From NCBI GenBank assembly GCA_030685015.1, contig JAUXWS010000013.1:1-64000 (forward strand): a stretch of DNA of 64,000 bases, written 5' to 3'. Of this stretch, positions 9,091 through 18,313 are shown one piece after another. The stretch comes from a bacterium. Lineage in GTDB: Bacteria; CAIWAD01. Position 1 is the stretch's first letter; every line of letters starts with the position of its first letter. The notes under the pieces are model-generated. The model was given only the letters and a program-made list of their open reading frames with translations. It did not search any database and had not been told where the DNA came from. Both the position numbers and the translations under genes were made by a program.

Positions 9091-9122
9091 AGCCGGACCG
9101 CTTCCGCGGAAGGGATCCGGCT
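9091..9122 (+). other. stem-loop in leader of lipoprotein gene
   Basis: The arms AGCCGGA (9091-9097) and TCCGGCT (9116-9122) pair perfectly and enclose a second CTTCC/GGAAG stem with a 2-nt GC loop. It ends 9 nt before the ribosome site of the gene at 9144. No T-run follows, so it is more likely an mRNA leader structure than a terminator. Confidence 0.4.
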
Positions 9123-9143
9123 GTCCAACCCGGAGGTTTCCCC

Positions 9144-10040
9144 ATGCAGTCCCGTCCGAATGATCACCGTGTCATGCCCATTGGCATGATCTTCCTCTGC
9201 AGTCTTATTCTTTTTCTGTCTACAGGTTGCCAGAAGGACCCCCTGAGCAGCGATGCGCGCCTTTCCCTGGCCCAGGATGGATCAGCCCAGTTTGGTGCGA
9301 ACCAGGCCGACCCCATCGGCTTCGGGTCGGACGAGGCGGTGGATCGCAGCCTCTTCTGCGTGATCTTCCCCATCTTCTGCCGTGACTGGTGTCGTCCCTT
9401 CCCCTGCAGGCCCCTGGATCCCTGCCTGGCCTGGGGCGGTCCGGACTTCGATCTGCGCCGCAGCCAAGTTCCCGCCTTCGCCCAGTGGCACAACGCCTGC
9501 ATGACCGCTTGGCGCACGGCGCCCCTCAACCCGAGGGAAATGGTGGATGCCATGGAAAGGGAGGCCGAAGGGCTGGGCTTGACCGGCTTGCTGGACAAGC
9601 GCAGCCGCGTCCAGGCGGAGATTCTCTTCAGCGAACTGATTGATGGCAGCTTCGATTCCGATCTCCTGCCCAAACACGAGGATGTGTTGGCGGACTGGCA
9701 CGAGCGGCCCCGGCCTGGGCCCTTCGCCGATGACCTAGTGCTTGAGCAACTGCTGATGGATCTGGGGAACGGCATCTCGCCCCGGGAGGTGGCGGACTGG
9801 CAGAACTACGCGGCTTCCAAGGAGGATGCCGAGCTGCGCGAGTATTGGGCGGCCACCTGCATGGCGGCCACGGTGGCTTGGTGGCACGATTTCGCCCTGG
9901 AGACCGGTGAGAACTGCGCCTGGGGAGTCTACGCCGACCTGACCGCCCTGCAGCGGACGTACAACTGGCGCATCATCGCCATCGCCTCGGCGGCCGGGGC
10001 GCTGAAGGACATGTTCGATTTCTTCCGGCCCAGCGACTGA
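9144..10040 (+). CDS. predicted lipoprotein of unknown function
   Basis: A 298-residue protein not assigned to a family. ATG 9144 is preceded by CGGAGG at 9131-9136; a longer upstream frame has no ribosome site. The N-terminus is a lipoprotein signal (hydrophobic M-I-F-L-C-S-L-I-L-F-L, then S-T-G-C). A Cys/Pro/Phe-rich patch follows at about residues 70-95 with seven cysteines, suggesting disulfides, and the C-terminal half is helical with many Trp. It stands alone between a leftward nucleotidase operon and the leftward LPS operon. Confidence 0.7.
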   Translation: MQSRPNDHRVMPIGMIFLCSLILFLSTGCQKDPLSSDARLSLAQDGSAQFGANQADPIGFGSDEAVDRSLFCVIFPIFCRDWCRPFPCRPLDPCLAWGGPDFDLRRSQVPAFAQWHNACMTAWRTAPLNPREMVDAMEREAEGLGLTGLLDKRSRVQAEILFSELIDGSFDSDLLPKHEDVLADWHERPRPGPFADDLVLEQLLMDLGNGISPREVADWQNYAASKEDAELREYWAATCMAATVAWWHDFALETGENCAWGVYADLTALQRTYNWRIIAIASAAGALKDMFDFFRPSD

Positions 10041-10077
10041 TCCTGCCGGCGGACGGGGCGGCAACGCTCCGTCCGCC

Positions 10078-11154
10078 TCATTCCATCGGTTGGGACGGAG
10101 GGCTGATCAGCGCGGCGAAAATCCGCTCCAGACGCCCGACCTCCCGCTCCACGTTGAAATGAAGGCGCACCTGGTCCAGGCCGGCGGCCGACAGGCCTTT
10201 GCGCTCGCCATCATCACGCAGCAGGTGGCCCAGGACCCGGGCCAGGGCCTCGACGTCATCCACGGGAACAAGCCGGGCCGCGCCGCTTTCACCCATCGCC
10301 TCGCGCACGCCCGGCAGATCACTGGAGACCACCGCCAGGCCGGCGGACCAGTAATCGAGCAGGACGTTGGGAAAGCCCTCGCTGCGCGAGGCAAGGATTC
10401 CAATGGAGGCCAGGGCCAGGACATGGGACACCGGACGGATGAAGCCGGTGAAGCGCACGCGGTCCCCTATTCCCAGCTCAATCGCCCGCCGGCGCAGCTC
10501 CGCCTCGATGGGTCCTTCGCCCACGAGGTCCAGCTGGAGCTCCTGCCCTTGCCCGTGCAGGATGGCCACGGCGCTCAGCAGGCTTTCCAGGCCCTTGCCG
10601 GTGGCCAGCCTCCCCAGGCAGACCAGGCGGCCTGGTTGACCGGGGAGTCTGTTCCGCAGAGGGCTCTCGACCGCGTTCCACGAGACGCAGACCTGGCCGG
10701 GCTGGATCCAGGCGAAGCGCTCCGTCAGCTCCCTGGCCATGGTGGCGGCGGGCGCCAGGACTCGGCTGACGATGGCCTGGTGCGTCCAGCGGCGGGCCAG
10801 CGTGTCGCGGAAGTCCGTGCCCGACCCGACCCGGTGCACCACGGGAACGCCGCACAGGCGGGAGGCGGCGCCGGCCGTGGACAGGTCACGTCCCGTGTTG
10901 CAGACGGTCAGTTGGATGGAGCGCCGCCGGATGAGACGGACGAAGCGCAGGATGAGGCGGGGCGACCAGGACGGGCCGAAGGAAAGCGGCCAGACCTCCA
11001 GGTCGGCCTCGCGGCAGGCGTCCAGGAAGGGGTCGCCGCGCCGGCCGGCGACCACCACCTCGTGGCCGCGGGCGGCCAACTGACGGGCGCTGCGCAGGCT
11101 CCAGCTCTTGACTCCGCCCCAGCGCCGGGTGCTGTTGACGTAGAGCAGCCTCAC
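10078..11154 (-). CDS. glycosyltransferase family 4 (GT-B)
   Basis: A 358-residue cytoplasmic GT-B glycosyltransferase. The N-terminus reads L-L-Y-V-N-S with a W-G-G-V-K loop; the C-terminal domain has the sugar-nucleotide signature S-R-S-E-G-F-P-N-V-L-L-D-Y-W (about 257-270), with the E-x-7-E-like spacing of GT4 enzymes. I start it at GTG 11154, which overlaps the stop of the heptosyltransferase (GTGA) and has GGGAAGGGG 4-12 nt upstream. An ATG 39 nt further upstream lies inside the preceding gene. It is the last gene of the ABC exporter/DUF6165/heptosyltransferase operon, so a role in LPS core or another surface glycan is likely. Acceptor unknown. Confidence 0.85.
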   Translation of the reverse strand: MRLLYVNSTRRWGGVKSWSLRSARQLAARGHEVVVAGRRGDPFLDACREADLEVWPLSFGPSWSPRLILRFVRLIRRRSIQLTVCNTGRDLSTAGAASRLCGVPVVHRVGSGTDFRDTLARRWTHQAIVSRVLAPAATMARELTERFAWIQPGQVCVSWNAVESPLRNRLPGQPGRLVCLGRLATGKGLESLLSAVAILHGQGQELQLDLVGEGPIEAELRRRAIELGIGDRVRFTGFIRPVSHVLALASIGILASRSEGFPNVLLDYWSAGLAVVSSDLPGVREAMGESGAARLVPVDDVEALARVLGHLLRDDGERKGLSAAGLDQVRLHFNVEREVGRLERIFAALISPPSQPME

Positions 11155-12242
11155 CGGCCCCTTCCCCGCTCGCTCTGGAAGAGGGGTGCGCAATCGCTCA
11201 GCAACCGCTCCACGACCCGCCAGACGGCGCCCACCGGCACAAGATCCAGGCGCTCCACCTCCTCGCAGGGGCCAAGGGTGGGAAGGGTGCGGCTGGTCGA
11301 GGCGGTGGCCACCCAGCGCTGGGTGGGGTCATGGGGTCGGGTCCAGGACTCCGGGTGCACCTGGCCGAAGACCGCCACCGAGGGGATGCCGGAAAGGGCC
11401 GCCAGGTGCTTGGGGCCGCCGTCGTTGCCGACGAAGAGGGCGCAGCGGGCCAGGATCTCCTTCAGCGCGGCGAAGCCCGGGAGGGGGTAGTCGTGGATGG
11501 CCGCGGGGCCCAGCCGCCGGGCCAGCTCCCGCGCCGCCTCCTCCTCGCCTGGACCATGGACCAGGAAGGGACGCAGGCCGCGACGCTCCAGGCGCCGGCC
11601 GATCTCGGCCAGATGCTCCGCCGGCCACACCTTGTAGGGCTGGCGGCTGACACCGAAGAGGGCCGCCACCGGCCAGCGGGCCGGCCCCCCCGGGCGGGCC
11701 GGCGGAAGGGAGGGCGCGCAGGGGAACCAGAGGCGGCAAAATAGCTCGGCGGCGCGGCGATCCTCCGGGCCCACGGGGAAATCCAGATCCAGATCCCGCT
11801 CATCCGGCGCGTGCGCGGCGTCCAGGAGGCGGGCCAGCAGCCGGAGCTTGTCCAGAGCGCTGTAATCCGCCCGGCGCCTTGTGTAGCGCACGGTGTAGGC
11901 GGGCACCCTCCACCAGCGGCCACCGAAACCCAGCCGCACCGGCGCCCCCGTCGCCACCGACAGGAAGGCCGTCTTGGGCAGCGCCTGACTGTCGATCACC
12001 CAGTCATAGCGGCATTGGCGCAGCAGCCGGGCCGTGTCCAGCAGATCAACCAGACCGGCGGCGGGCGGCAGGGTGAGGATCCCGTCGAGGTGGGGATTGT
12101 GTTCGAGCAGCGGCCGTCCGTTCTCCTCGCAGAGCAGCTCGATCCGGGCCTGGGGCAGGGCGCGCCGCAGGTGTCTCAGCAGCGGGGTCGTCATCAGGAT
12201 GTCGCCCAGGCGTCGCAGTTGGATGACCAACACGCGGATCAC
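11151..12242 (-). CDS. ADP-heptose:LPS heptosyltransferase-like (GT9)
   Basis: A 363-residue GT9 protein. It opens with V-L-V-I-Q-L-R-R-L-G-D-I-L-M-T-T-P (about 4-20), the typical phosphate-contacting N-terminus of WaaC/WaaF/WaaQ enzymes, and has the C-terminal F-V-G-N-D-G-G-P-K-H-L-A motif (about 267-278) for nucleotide-sugar binding. It would transfer heptose to lipid A core at the inner face of the inner membrane. ATG 12242 overlaps the DUF6165 stop (ATGA). The subtype (I, II or III) cannot be decided. Confidence 0.88.
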   Translation of the reverse strand: MIRVLVIQLRRLGDILMTTPLLRHLRRALPQARIELLCEENGRPLLEHNPHLDGILTLPPAAGLVDLLDTARLLRQCRYDWVIDSQALPKTAFLSVATGAPVRLGFGGRWWRVPAYTVRYTRRRADYSALDKLRLLARLLDAAHAPDERDLDLDFPVGPEDRRAAELFCRLWFPCAPSLPPARPGGPARWPVAALFGVSRQPYKVWPAEHLAEIGRRLERRGLRPFLVHGPGEEEAARELARRLGPAAIHDYPLPGFAALKEILARCALFVGNDGGPKHLAALSGIPSVAVFGQVHPESWTRPHDPTQRWVATASTSRTLPTLGPCEEVERLDLVPVGAVWRVVERLLSDCAPLFQSERGRGR

Positions 12243-12643
12243 GCGTCGCCGTCCTCCCCGCTTCGGGAATAGTCCACGTACTGCTTCTCCTCCACCAGCG
12301 TGGAGCCGAAGTGCTCGTTCAAGCGGCGCTTGAGGGCGGCCCGCCGGTCATTGGTGACATAGACGGCGCGGGCCAGCTCCACGAAGCGCGGCCCGAAATC
12401 CCGGCGGCCCTCCAGCACGCGCAGCTCGTCCTCGATCCGCCACAGCTCGCCGTTGACCTCGTCCAGCCCACCCTCCAGCTCCGGATGCCGCAGGCCGGCC
12501 GTGGCGGCCACCTTTTCCAGTTCGTCCAGCTCCCGCCGCACATTGCGCCGTTTGACCTCGTCGCCGAACTCGCGCAGCTTGATGCGCAGGATGGACATCT
12601 TGTCAAGCAGTTCGCCGACGGAGACAGGGGCCTGGACAATCAC
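12239..12643 (-). CDS. DUF6165 family protein
   Basis: A small 134-residue protein starting at GTG 12643, which overlaps the exporter stop (GTGA) and follows GGAGGAG. The sequence P-V-S-V-G-E-L-L-D-K-M-S-I-L-R-I-K (about 6-22), then N-V-R-R-E-L-D-E-L, matches what I recall of DUF6165, a helical family found in LPS and glycan gene clusters. No catalytic motif is visible. Strict translational coupling on both sides suggests a constant stoichiometry with the exporter and heptosyltransferase. Confidence 0.75.
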   Translation of the reverse strand: MIVQAPVSVGELLDKMSILRIKLREFGDEVKRRNVRRELDELEKVAATAGLRHPELEGGLDEVNGELWRIEDELRVLEGRRDFGPRFVELARAVYVTNDRRAALKRRLNEHFGSTLVEEKQYVDYSRSGEDGDA

Positions 12644-14520
12644 GACTCCTCCTGCGCGCTGAACTGGAGTTCGTAGAGCTTGCGGTATTCCTCGCTGGTC
12701 CGCAGCAGCTCCTCGTGCCGCCCGATGCCTTCGATGCGACCGTCCTTCAGGCAGACGATGCGGTCGGCCCGGATGATGGTCGAGAGACGGTGGGCGATGA
12801 CCAGGGCCGTGCGGTTGCTGATGGAGCGTTCGAGGGCCGACTGCACCAGCTGCTCGCTCTCCGAGTCCAGGGCGCTGGTCGCCTCGTCGAAGACGAGCAC
12901 CTCCGGCCGGCGCGACACGGCGCGGGCGATGGCCAGGCGCTGCCGCTGTCCGCCGGACAGGTTGCTGCCGCCTTCCTGGACCAGGGCGTCGAGACCGCCC
13001 ATCTCCCGCACGAAACCCTCGGCATTGGCCAGGGCAAGGGCCCGTGCCACCACGGCCGGGTCGGGGCAGGCCTCCGGGTAGCAGACGTTCTCGGCCACGC
13101 TGAGCTGGAAGAGCCAGGTGTCCTGCCCCACCACGCCGAAAAGACGGCGATAGGAGCCCAGCTCCAGCTCTCGGATGTCGCGCCCGTCCAGATAGATGCC
13201 CCCCGTCGTGGGGTCCACCAGCCGCAGCACCAAGTTGGCCAGGGTCGTCTTGCCGGAGCCGGAGGCGCCCACCAGGGCCACCAGCTCCCCCCGCCGCAGG
13301 GTCAGGCCGACCTCCTGCAAGGCCGCTTTCTCGCCATAGAGGAGGGAGACGCCGCGCAGCTCGATCCCCTCGCGCAGGCCCGCGACCGGGGCCGGGTTTG
13401 GCACGGTGGCCAGGCTTGAGCGCAGGTCGAAGACCTCCATGATGCGGTCGCCCGCGCCCGTGCCGCGCTGGAGGTCGTTCCAGGTCCGGGCGACGATCTT
13501 GAGCGGATGCAGCATGGCCAGAAGCGCGGCCAGAAAGGTGAGGAAGGCCGAGCCTGACAGGCCGTCCCCCGACAGGGCCTGCAGGCCACCGTACCACAAC
13601 ATGAAAACCGCGACGACAACGGAGGCGAACTCGCCGAAGGGCGTGGAGAGGCCGGCTACCCACTCCAGCTTGCGCGTGCGGCGGAAGTAGCTGGCCGTGG
13701 CCAGCTGGAAGCGCTGGATCTCCCGCTCCCGGGCGAAGAAGGCCTGCACCACGCGGAAGCCCTGCAGGTTCTCGGACAGGCTCTCCGACACGCGGGACAT
13801 GTGCTCCTGGGCCCGGCGGCTGTAGGTGCGCAGCTTGCGGCCGATGGCCTGGAAGCCCGCCACGGCCGGAGCAAGGACCAGGACGGAGACCAGGGTGAGC
13901 CGCCACTCCACGAAGAGGGCCAGGCCGAGGTAGACCAGACATTGCAGCAGGTTGGAGAGCAGGTCCGCCACCTTGGTGATGGTCAGGCTGCGCACCACCA
14001 TCACGTCGTTGATGAGGCGGCTGATCAATTCCCCCTGGCGGAAGCGCTGCACCACGTCGAGGGAGAGGCCCTGCAAGTGGGTGAAGAGGTGGTCGCGCAG
14101 GCGGCGGATCATGGTCTGCTCCACCTGCACGAAGAAGACGCGGTAGAGGTAGAGCGCGATGAACTTGAGGACGGCCAGCGCCAGGACGGTGCCGCAAAGC
14201 AGCAAGAGCACGGTGTGGCGGGCGTGGCGGGCCATGAAGTCGTCCAGCGCCCGTCCGGCCAGATCACGCAGCCCGGAGTCGGCCTGCCCGGCCTGCCACA
14301 GATCACGCCCCAAGAGCTTGATGGAAGGCGCCAGGTCCATCAGGCGCTCTGTCGGCGGGTCCGTGGCGGCGCCGCCGAACACGCCTTCGAAAAAGGGGTA
14401 GATGAGGCTGATGTTGACGCCGGCCAGGAGACTGGCGACCACCATCATGAGCAGACCCAGGGCCAGGTGCAGGCGCACCCCGCGCAGGTAGGGAATGAAC
14501 TGGCGGATGAGGCGAAGCAT
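12640..14520 (-). CDS. MsbA-like ABC exporter (fused membrane and ATPase domains)
   Basis: A 626-residue half-transporter: six transmembrane segments in residues about 15-330, then an ATPase with Walker A G-A-S-G-S-G-K-T-T (about 408-416), signature L-S-G-G-Q-R-Q-R (about 513-520), Walker B V-L-V-F-D-E-A-T-S-A-L-D and H-loop H-R-L-S-T-I. Its position heading an LPS-type operon suggests lipid A-core or glycolipid flipping. I start it at ATG 14520, where the hydrophobic domain begins; a longer frame adds an Arg/Pro-rich stretch without ribosome site. A TATATTG box ends only 4 nt before this ATG, so the transcript may be leaderless. Confidence 0.9.
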   Translation of the reverse strand: MLRLIRQFIPYLRGVRLHLALGLLMMVVASLLAGVNISLIYPFFEGVFGGAATDPPTERLMDLAPSIKLLGRDLWQAGQADSGLRDLAGRALDDFMARHARHTVLLLLCGTVLALAVLKFIALYLYRVFFVQVEQTMIRRLRDHLFTHLQGLSLDVVQRFRQGELISRLINDVMVVRSLTITKVADLLSNLLQCLVYLGLALFVEWRLTLVSVLVLAPAVAGFQAIGRKLRTYSRRAQEHMSRVSESLSENLQGFRVVQAFFAREREIQRFQLATASYFRRTRKLEWVAGLSTPFGEFASVVVAVFMLWYGGLQALSGDGLSGSAFLTFLAALLAMLHPLKIVARTWNDLQRGTGAGDRIMEVFDLRSSLATVPNPAPVAGLREGIELRGVSLLYGEKAALQEVGLTLRRGELVALVGASGSGKTTLANLVLRLVDPTTGGIYLDGRDIRELELGSYRRLFGVVGQDTWLFQLSVAENVCYPEACPDPAVVARALALANAEGFVREMGGLDALVQEGGSNLSGGQRQRLAIARAVSRRPEVLVFDEATSALDSESEQLVQSALERSISNRTALVIAHRLSTIIRADRIVCLKDGRIEGIGRHEELLRTSEEYRKLYELQFSAQEES

Positions 14521-14524
14521 GGTC

Positions 14525-14531
14525 CAATATA
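14525..14531 (-). promoter_or_regulatory. candidate -7 box (TATATTG) of the exporter operon
   Basis: TATATTG on the minus strand ends 4 nt before ATG 14520. No ribosome site lies in between, which would fit a leaderless mRNA. No TTG is present 19-21 nt upstream. Confidence 0.35.
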
Positions 14532-14643
14532 GGGGACGAGCGGCGGCGGCGATCCGTCCGGTCGCCGGCGGACCTCCCCCCGGGTCCGTGTCGCCCGGGA
14601 CGCATCCAGGCGGCCGGCGCCGGGCCGCCTGAGCCCACCTCCT

Positions 14644-14650
14644 TACTTTG
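14644..14650 (+). promoter_or_regulatory. candidate -7 box (TACTTTG) of the M16 peptidase gene
   Basis: TACTTTG lies 21 nt before ATG 14672 and just upstream of its GGGAGGA ribosome site. It fits TAnnTTG. No clear upstream TTG box is present in the very GC-rich sequence before it. Confidence 0.35.
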
Positions 14651-14671
14651 TCGCCACATCCGGGAGGATTC

Positions 14672-17600
14672 ATGGATCATTGCCGCTGTTCCCTTGCCGT
14701 CGCCGCGCTGCTCTTGCCGGCCACAGTCGTTCCGGCCGCCGCTTCCACCAGCGTCTCCTGGCTGGACCAGCTGGGCGCGGAGCCCCGCTCGGACGGATTC
14801 CGTTGCCTCCATCTCTACCTGGACAGCCGCGATCGGCCGGCCGGAGCCTGCCTGGAGCACGGCTCGGGCCTGCTCCTCGACCTGCTGCCCATGGAGACCG
14901 CCCCCCAGGCCTTCGTCTGGATCTCCACCCCGGTGACGACCGACCGCGGCGAGCCGCACACCCTGGAACATCTGCTGCTGGGCAAGGGGCGGCGTGGTCT
15001 GGCCGTGGCCAAGGCCGAGGAATTCCGCCTGAGTTCATCCAGCGCCTTCACGGGTCAGCTCGAAACCTGCTACCACTTCAGCACGGCTCTCAGCCCGGCC
15101 GACTTCCTGGTGGAGTTGGAGGACCGGCTCGACGCCTTGCTGCACCCGGACTTTAGCGACGAGGAGATCCGCCGCGAGGTCTGCCACGTGGGACCCAAGG
15201 CACGCGGTGCCATCCTCGAAGCGGACGAGAAGGGGACGGTCTACACCGAGATGCTGTCGAGCTGGGACCACCCCTGGAGTCGCGCCCAGCACCGCCTCAT
15301 GACCCACTGCTACGGCGCCGACCACCCGCTGGCCGTCAACCAGGGCGGCATCCCGGAGGCCATCCGGCGGCTGGAGCCCTCCCACATCCGCGCCTTCCAC
15401 CGGGACTCGCACTTCCTGGGCAACATGGGCCTGGTGCTGGTGCTGCCTCCCGGCGAGGTGGGCGACGATCTGCTGGCCCGCCTGGACGCCATGCTGGGAC
15501 GCCTGGAGCCGCAGGCCCCGGGCCTCCCACCACGCGGCCGCGCCATGCTGCCGACGCCGCCGGTGGCCGTCCCGCCACTGACGGAGGTGGTGGAGGTGCC
15601 CGGCGCCCGCGCCGACGAGCCGGCCCTGGTCCTCGCCGCCTGGACGCCGGCGCGGAAGCTGGATCGACCGGATGTCCTGGCCGCCCAGATCCTGCTCACG
15701 GTGGTGGCGCAGGGCGACGGCTCCGAACTGCACCGCGATCTGCTTGATCCAGTGGCAAGCCCGGATCCGCTGGGCGCCGCCTGGATCAGCGGCTGGATCA
15801 GCCGCGAGCCGGGCCAGCCCGTCTGGCTGGCCCTGGGCAGTGTGCCGCCTGCGCGCGTCACGGCGGAAGGCTTGGCCACGCTGCGCGGGCGCGTGCGGAC
15901 CAGCCTGGAGCGCATCGCCGGCTGGCGGGAGGGTGATCCGGCTCTGGCGGCGCTGAAGGAACGGGCCCTGGCCCAGCTGACCAGCCGCCGCCGCCAGGGG
16001 CGCAGCCTGCTGGACCACCCCCCCGGCTTCGGCCAGCGTGGCACCGGCTCGTTCTGGGCCGACCACCTGCGCGAGTTGCGCGAGCGGGGCGGTTTCCACC
16101 TGCGCCTTGACGAGGAGGGCGACCTGGCCGAGGTGGAGCGGCGGCTGAAGGATCCAGGCAATCCCTTCGCCCCCTGGTTGGAGCGGATGGGCCTGCTCGC
16201 CGCGGAGCCGCACCTGGTGGGGACGCGCAGCAATCCGGCGCTGCTGGCGGAGAAGGAGTCTTCGCGCGCCGCCCGCCTGGAGGCTTTTGCCGACTCCCTG
16301 GAGCGCGCCTACGGCACACGCGGCCGCCAGGAGGCTTTGCGCCGCTTCCAGGCCGACTATGACAAGATGACGGCCCAGTTGGAGGCCGAGCGCGCCGGCC
16401 TGCCCACGCCGGCGCTGCCGGAGCGCCTGCCCCTGGACAACGACCCGGAGATCGTCGTGGACACGCTGCGCCTGGCGGGCGGCATCCCGCTCTGCCACGG
16501 TGTCTTTGAGGGCATGCAGGGCGCGCGTTTCAGCCTGGCGGCGGACCTGGTCGGGATCGGGGCGGACAATCCCTGGGTGGCGGCCCTGCCGGCCCTGCTG
16601 ACTCAGGCCGGCGTGGATGGGGCCAAAGGCAAACTGGACTTCCGACAGGTGGAGGACGCCCTGCGCCGGGAGGTCTCCTGGGCGGGGGCCTGGCTGGACG
16701 CCGACCTGGAGGCGGGCCGCGGCGAGCTGGTGCTGGGCTGCGCCGGCGCCACGCCGCAGGAATGCGCCAAGGGCGCGCAGTGGCTGCAGCGCTTCCTCGA
16801 GGAGGCGGATTGGTCCGAGGCCAACCGGCCGCGCCTGCGGGAGATCGTGCGTCGCGAGCTGGCCAACATCCGCGAGACGCGCCAGGGCTCCGAGGAGAGC
16901 TGGGTGGAGGCGCCAGCGGCGGCCTGGCGCCAGCGCCACAACCCGGGCCTGCTGCGGGCGGGCTGCTTTCTCACGCAGGAGTTCGACCTGCTGCGCTGCG
17001 CCTGGCTGCTGGAGGACGGCTCCCCGGCGGTCATCGCCGCGTTGGAGGCCGTGGCCCGGTGGCCGGATTCCTGGACCGCCCCCGCCGCCGCCGATTCCTG
17101 CCGCGCCGCCCTGGCCCGTCTGCTGGATGTGCCGGCGTCGGACCGGCCCGCGGTCTGGGGCGGACACCCGACCCTGGGCGGTGGGAACGATGCCGGCGCC
17201 GCCATCACCCTGGGCGCCAGGGACTGCCAGACATTGGACCTCGCCCTGGGCGACCTGGCCGCCATGGCCGCCGAGCTGCCCGAGGACGGTCCCCTCTGGC
17301 CCGTCGTCTGCCGGGCCATGACGACCGGCCTGTCCGCGACCGCCGATCAGCGGCTGGATGGACTGCGGCAGCTGCGCTCCGACCTCCTGCGGCACGCCCC
17401 GGTCCGCGCCTGGTTCACGGGCGGCCGCCCGGCCTGGACGGACCTGATGCCGCCGGCCGCCGCGCTGGGCGGCCTCTTCCCCCAACTGCCCCTTGACCGG
17501 GCAAAGGCCGGGATCAAACGGGACGGACCGTCCGACCATCCCTGCCTGGGCCTGGTCCACCCCGGCTCCTCCAGCGGCGTGGTCATCATCAGCGCGCCGC

Positions 17601-18313
17601 TCACCCACCAACATGCCTGGGAGCGCGCGGGCCTGGTCGACTATCTGGCAGGCAACCTGCTGGGCGGCGGCGGCGACCAGGGCCTCTTCATGCAGACCTG
17701 GGCCGCCGGCCTGGCCTATTCCAATGGCATCCGCCCCCGGGAGCGCACGGGCCTCCTGCGCTACTACGCCGAACGCTGCCCGGACGCCGCCCAGACCCTG
17801 GGCTTCGTCGAGGACTGCGTGCACAAGGCCCCGCCCGTCGACCGGGCCCGGGCCGCGACCGCCCTGGTCGCCTCCTTCGGTGGATCCCGGGCGGCCCTGT
17901 CCTATGCGGAGCGCACCGGGCAGCGCGCCCTGGAGCTTCAGGTCGCACATGATCCCAGCCGGGGCGCCGTACCGCACGCGGCCGGACCAAGCCGCCTGGA
18001 GGAGCAGCGGGCCTTCCGCCAGGGCCTGCTGGACCTGCTGGCGGATCCGACCCTGGCCGACCAGCTGGAAGCGCGCAAGCTGCCCGTGCATGCCCTGGTC
18101 TTTCCCGGGTTGGGCGATCCCGCCTGGACTCCCGCGCCGGGCACCCAGTTCTTCCTAATCGGTCCGGAATCCCAGTTCGAGCTGATGGACCGCTACCTGG
18201 CGCGCCACGCCCCGGGCCAGAGCCTGCGCCGCCTGCGTCCCTGCCACTATTGGCTGACCGGAACGGAGCAGGCTCCGCCGACGCGATCGCCGGATGACGG
18301 GATCCGGCCATGA
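14672..18313 (+). CDS. M16-family zinc metallopeptidase (presequence protease-like)
   Basis: A 1213-residue secreted peptidase with an N-terminal signal (A-V-A-A-L-L-L-P-A, about 9-17). The inverted zinc motif H-T-L-E-H (about 90-94) matches HxxEH of the M16 family. The length, with four homologous lobes in one chain, is that of M16C (PreP/insulysin-like) enzymes, which enclose and degrade peptides. ATG 14672 is preceded by GGGAGGA; an upstream in-frame start would break the signal peptide. It overlaps rdgB by 4 nt. Substrate is unknown; the signal peptide puts it in the periplasm. Confidence 0.85.
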   Translation: MDHCRCSLAVAALLLPATVVPAAASTSVSWLDQLGAEPRSDGFRCLHLYLDSRDRPAGACLEHGSGLLLDLLPMETAPQAFVWISTPVTTDRGEPHTLEHLLLGKGRRGLAVAKAEEFRLSSSSAFTGQLETCYHFSTALSPADFLVELEDRLDALLHPDFSDEEIRREVCHVGPKARGAILEADEKGTVYTEMLSSWDHPWSRAQHRLMTHCYGADHPLAVNQGGIPEAIRRLEPSHIRAFHRDSHFLGNMGLVLVLPPGEVGDDLLARLDAMLGRLEPQAPGLPPRGRAMLPTPPVAVPPLTEVVEVPGARADEPALVLAAWTPARKLDRPDVLAAQILLTVVAQGDGSELHRDLLDPVASPDPLGAAWISGWISREPGQPVWLALGSVPPARVTAEGLATLRGRVRTSLERIAGWREGDPALAALKERALAQLTSRRRQGRSLLDHPPGFGQRGTGSFWADHLRELRERGGFHLRLDEEGDLAEVERRLKDPGNPFAPWLERMGLLAAEPHLVGTRSNPALLAEKESSRAARLEAFADSLERAYGTRGRQEALRRFQADYDKMTAQLEAERAGLPTPALPERLPLDNDPEIVVDTLRLAGGIPLCHGVFEGMQGARFSLAADLVGIGADNPWVAALPALLTQAGVDGAKGKLDFRQVEDALRREVSWAGAWLDADLEAGRGELVLGCAGATPQECAKGAQWLQRFLEEADWSEANRPRLREIVRRELANIRETRQGSEESWVEAPAAAWRQRHNPGLLRAGCFLTQEFDLLRCAWLLEDGSPAVIAALEAVARWPDSWTAPAAADSCRAALARLLDVPASDRPAVWGGHPTLGGGNDAGAAITLGARDCQTLDLALGDLAAMAAELPEDGPLWPVVCRAMTTGLSATADQRLDGLRQLRSDLLRHAPVRAWFTGGRPAWTDLMPPAAALGGLFPQLPLDRAKAGIKRDGPSDHPCLGLVHPGSSSGVVIISAPLTHQHAWERAGLVDYLAGNLLGGGGDQGLFMQTWAAGLAYSNGIRPRERTGLLRYYAERCPDAAQTLGFVEDCVHKAPPVDRARAATALVASFGGSRAALSYAERTGQRALELQVAHDPSRGAVPHAAGPSRLEEQRAFRQGLLDLLADPTLADQLEARKLPVHALVFPGLGDPAWTPAPGTQFFLIGPESQFELMDRYLARHAPGQSLRRLRPCHYWLTGTEQAPPTRSPDDGIRP

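Noticed and set aside
14648-14671. Longer N-terminus for the M16 peptidase starting eight codons upstream
   Set aside because: The upstream codons overlap the ribosome site GGGAGGA that serves ATG 14672, and they would push the signal peptide inward.
15035-18091. Open frame of 1018 codons on the minus strand opposite the M16 peptidase
   Set aside because: Its product is Gln/Gly/Arg-rich and low in complexity, as expected for the antisense of GC-rich coding sequence; the plus strand encodes a clear HxxEH peptidase with signal peptide and ribosome site.
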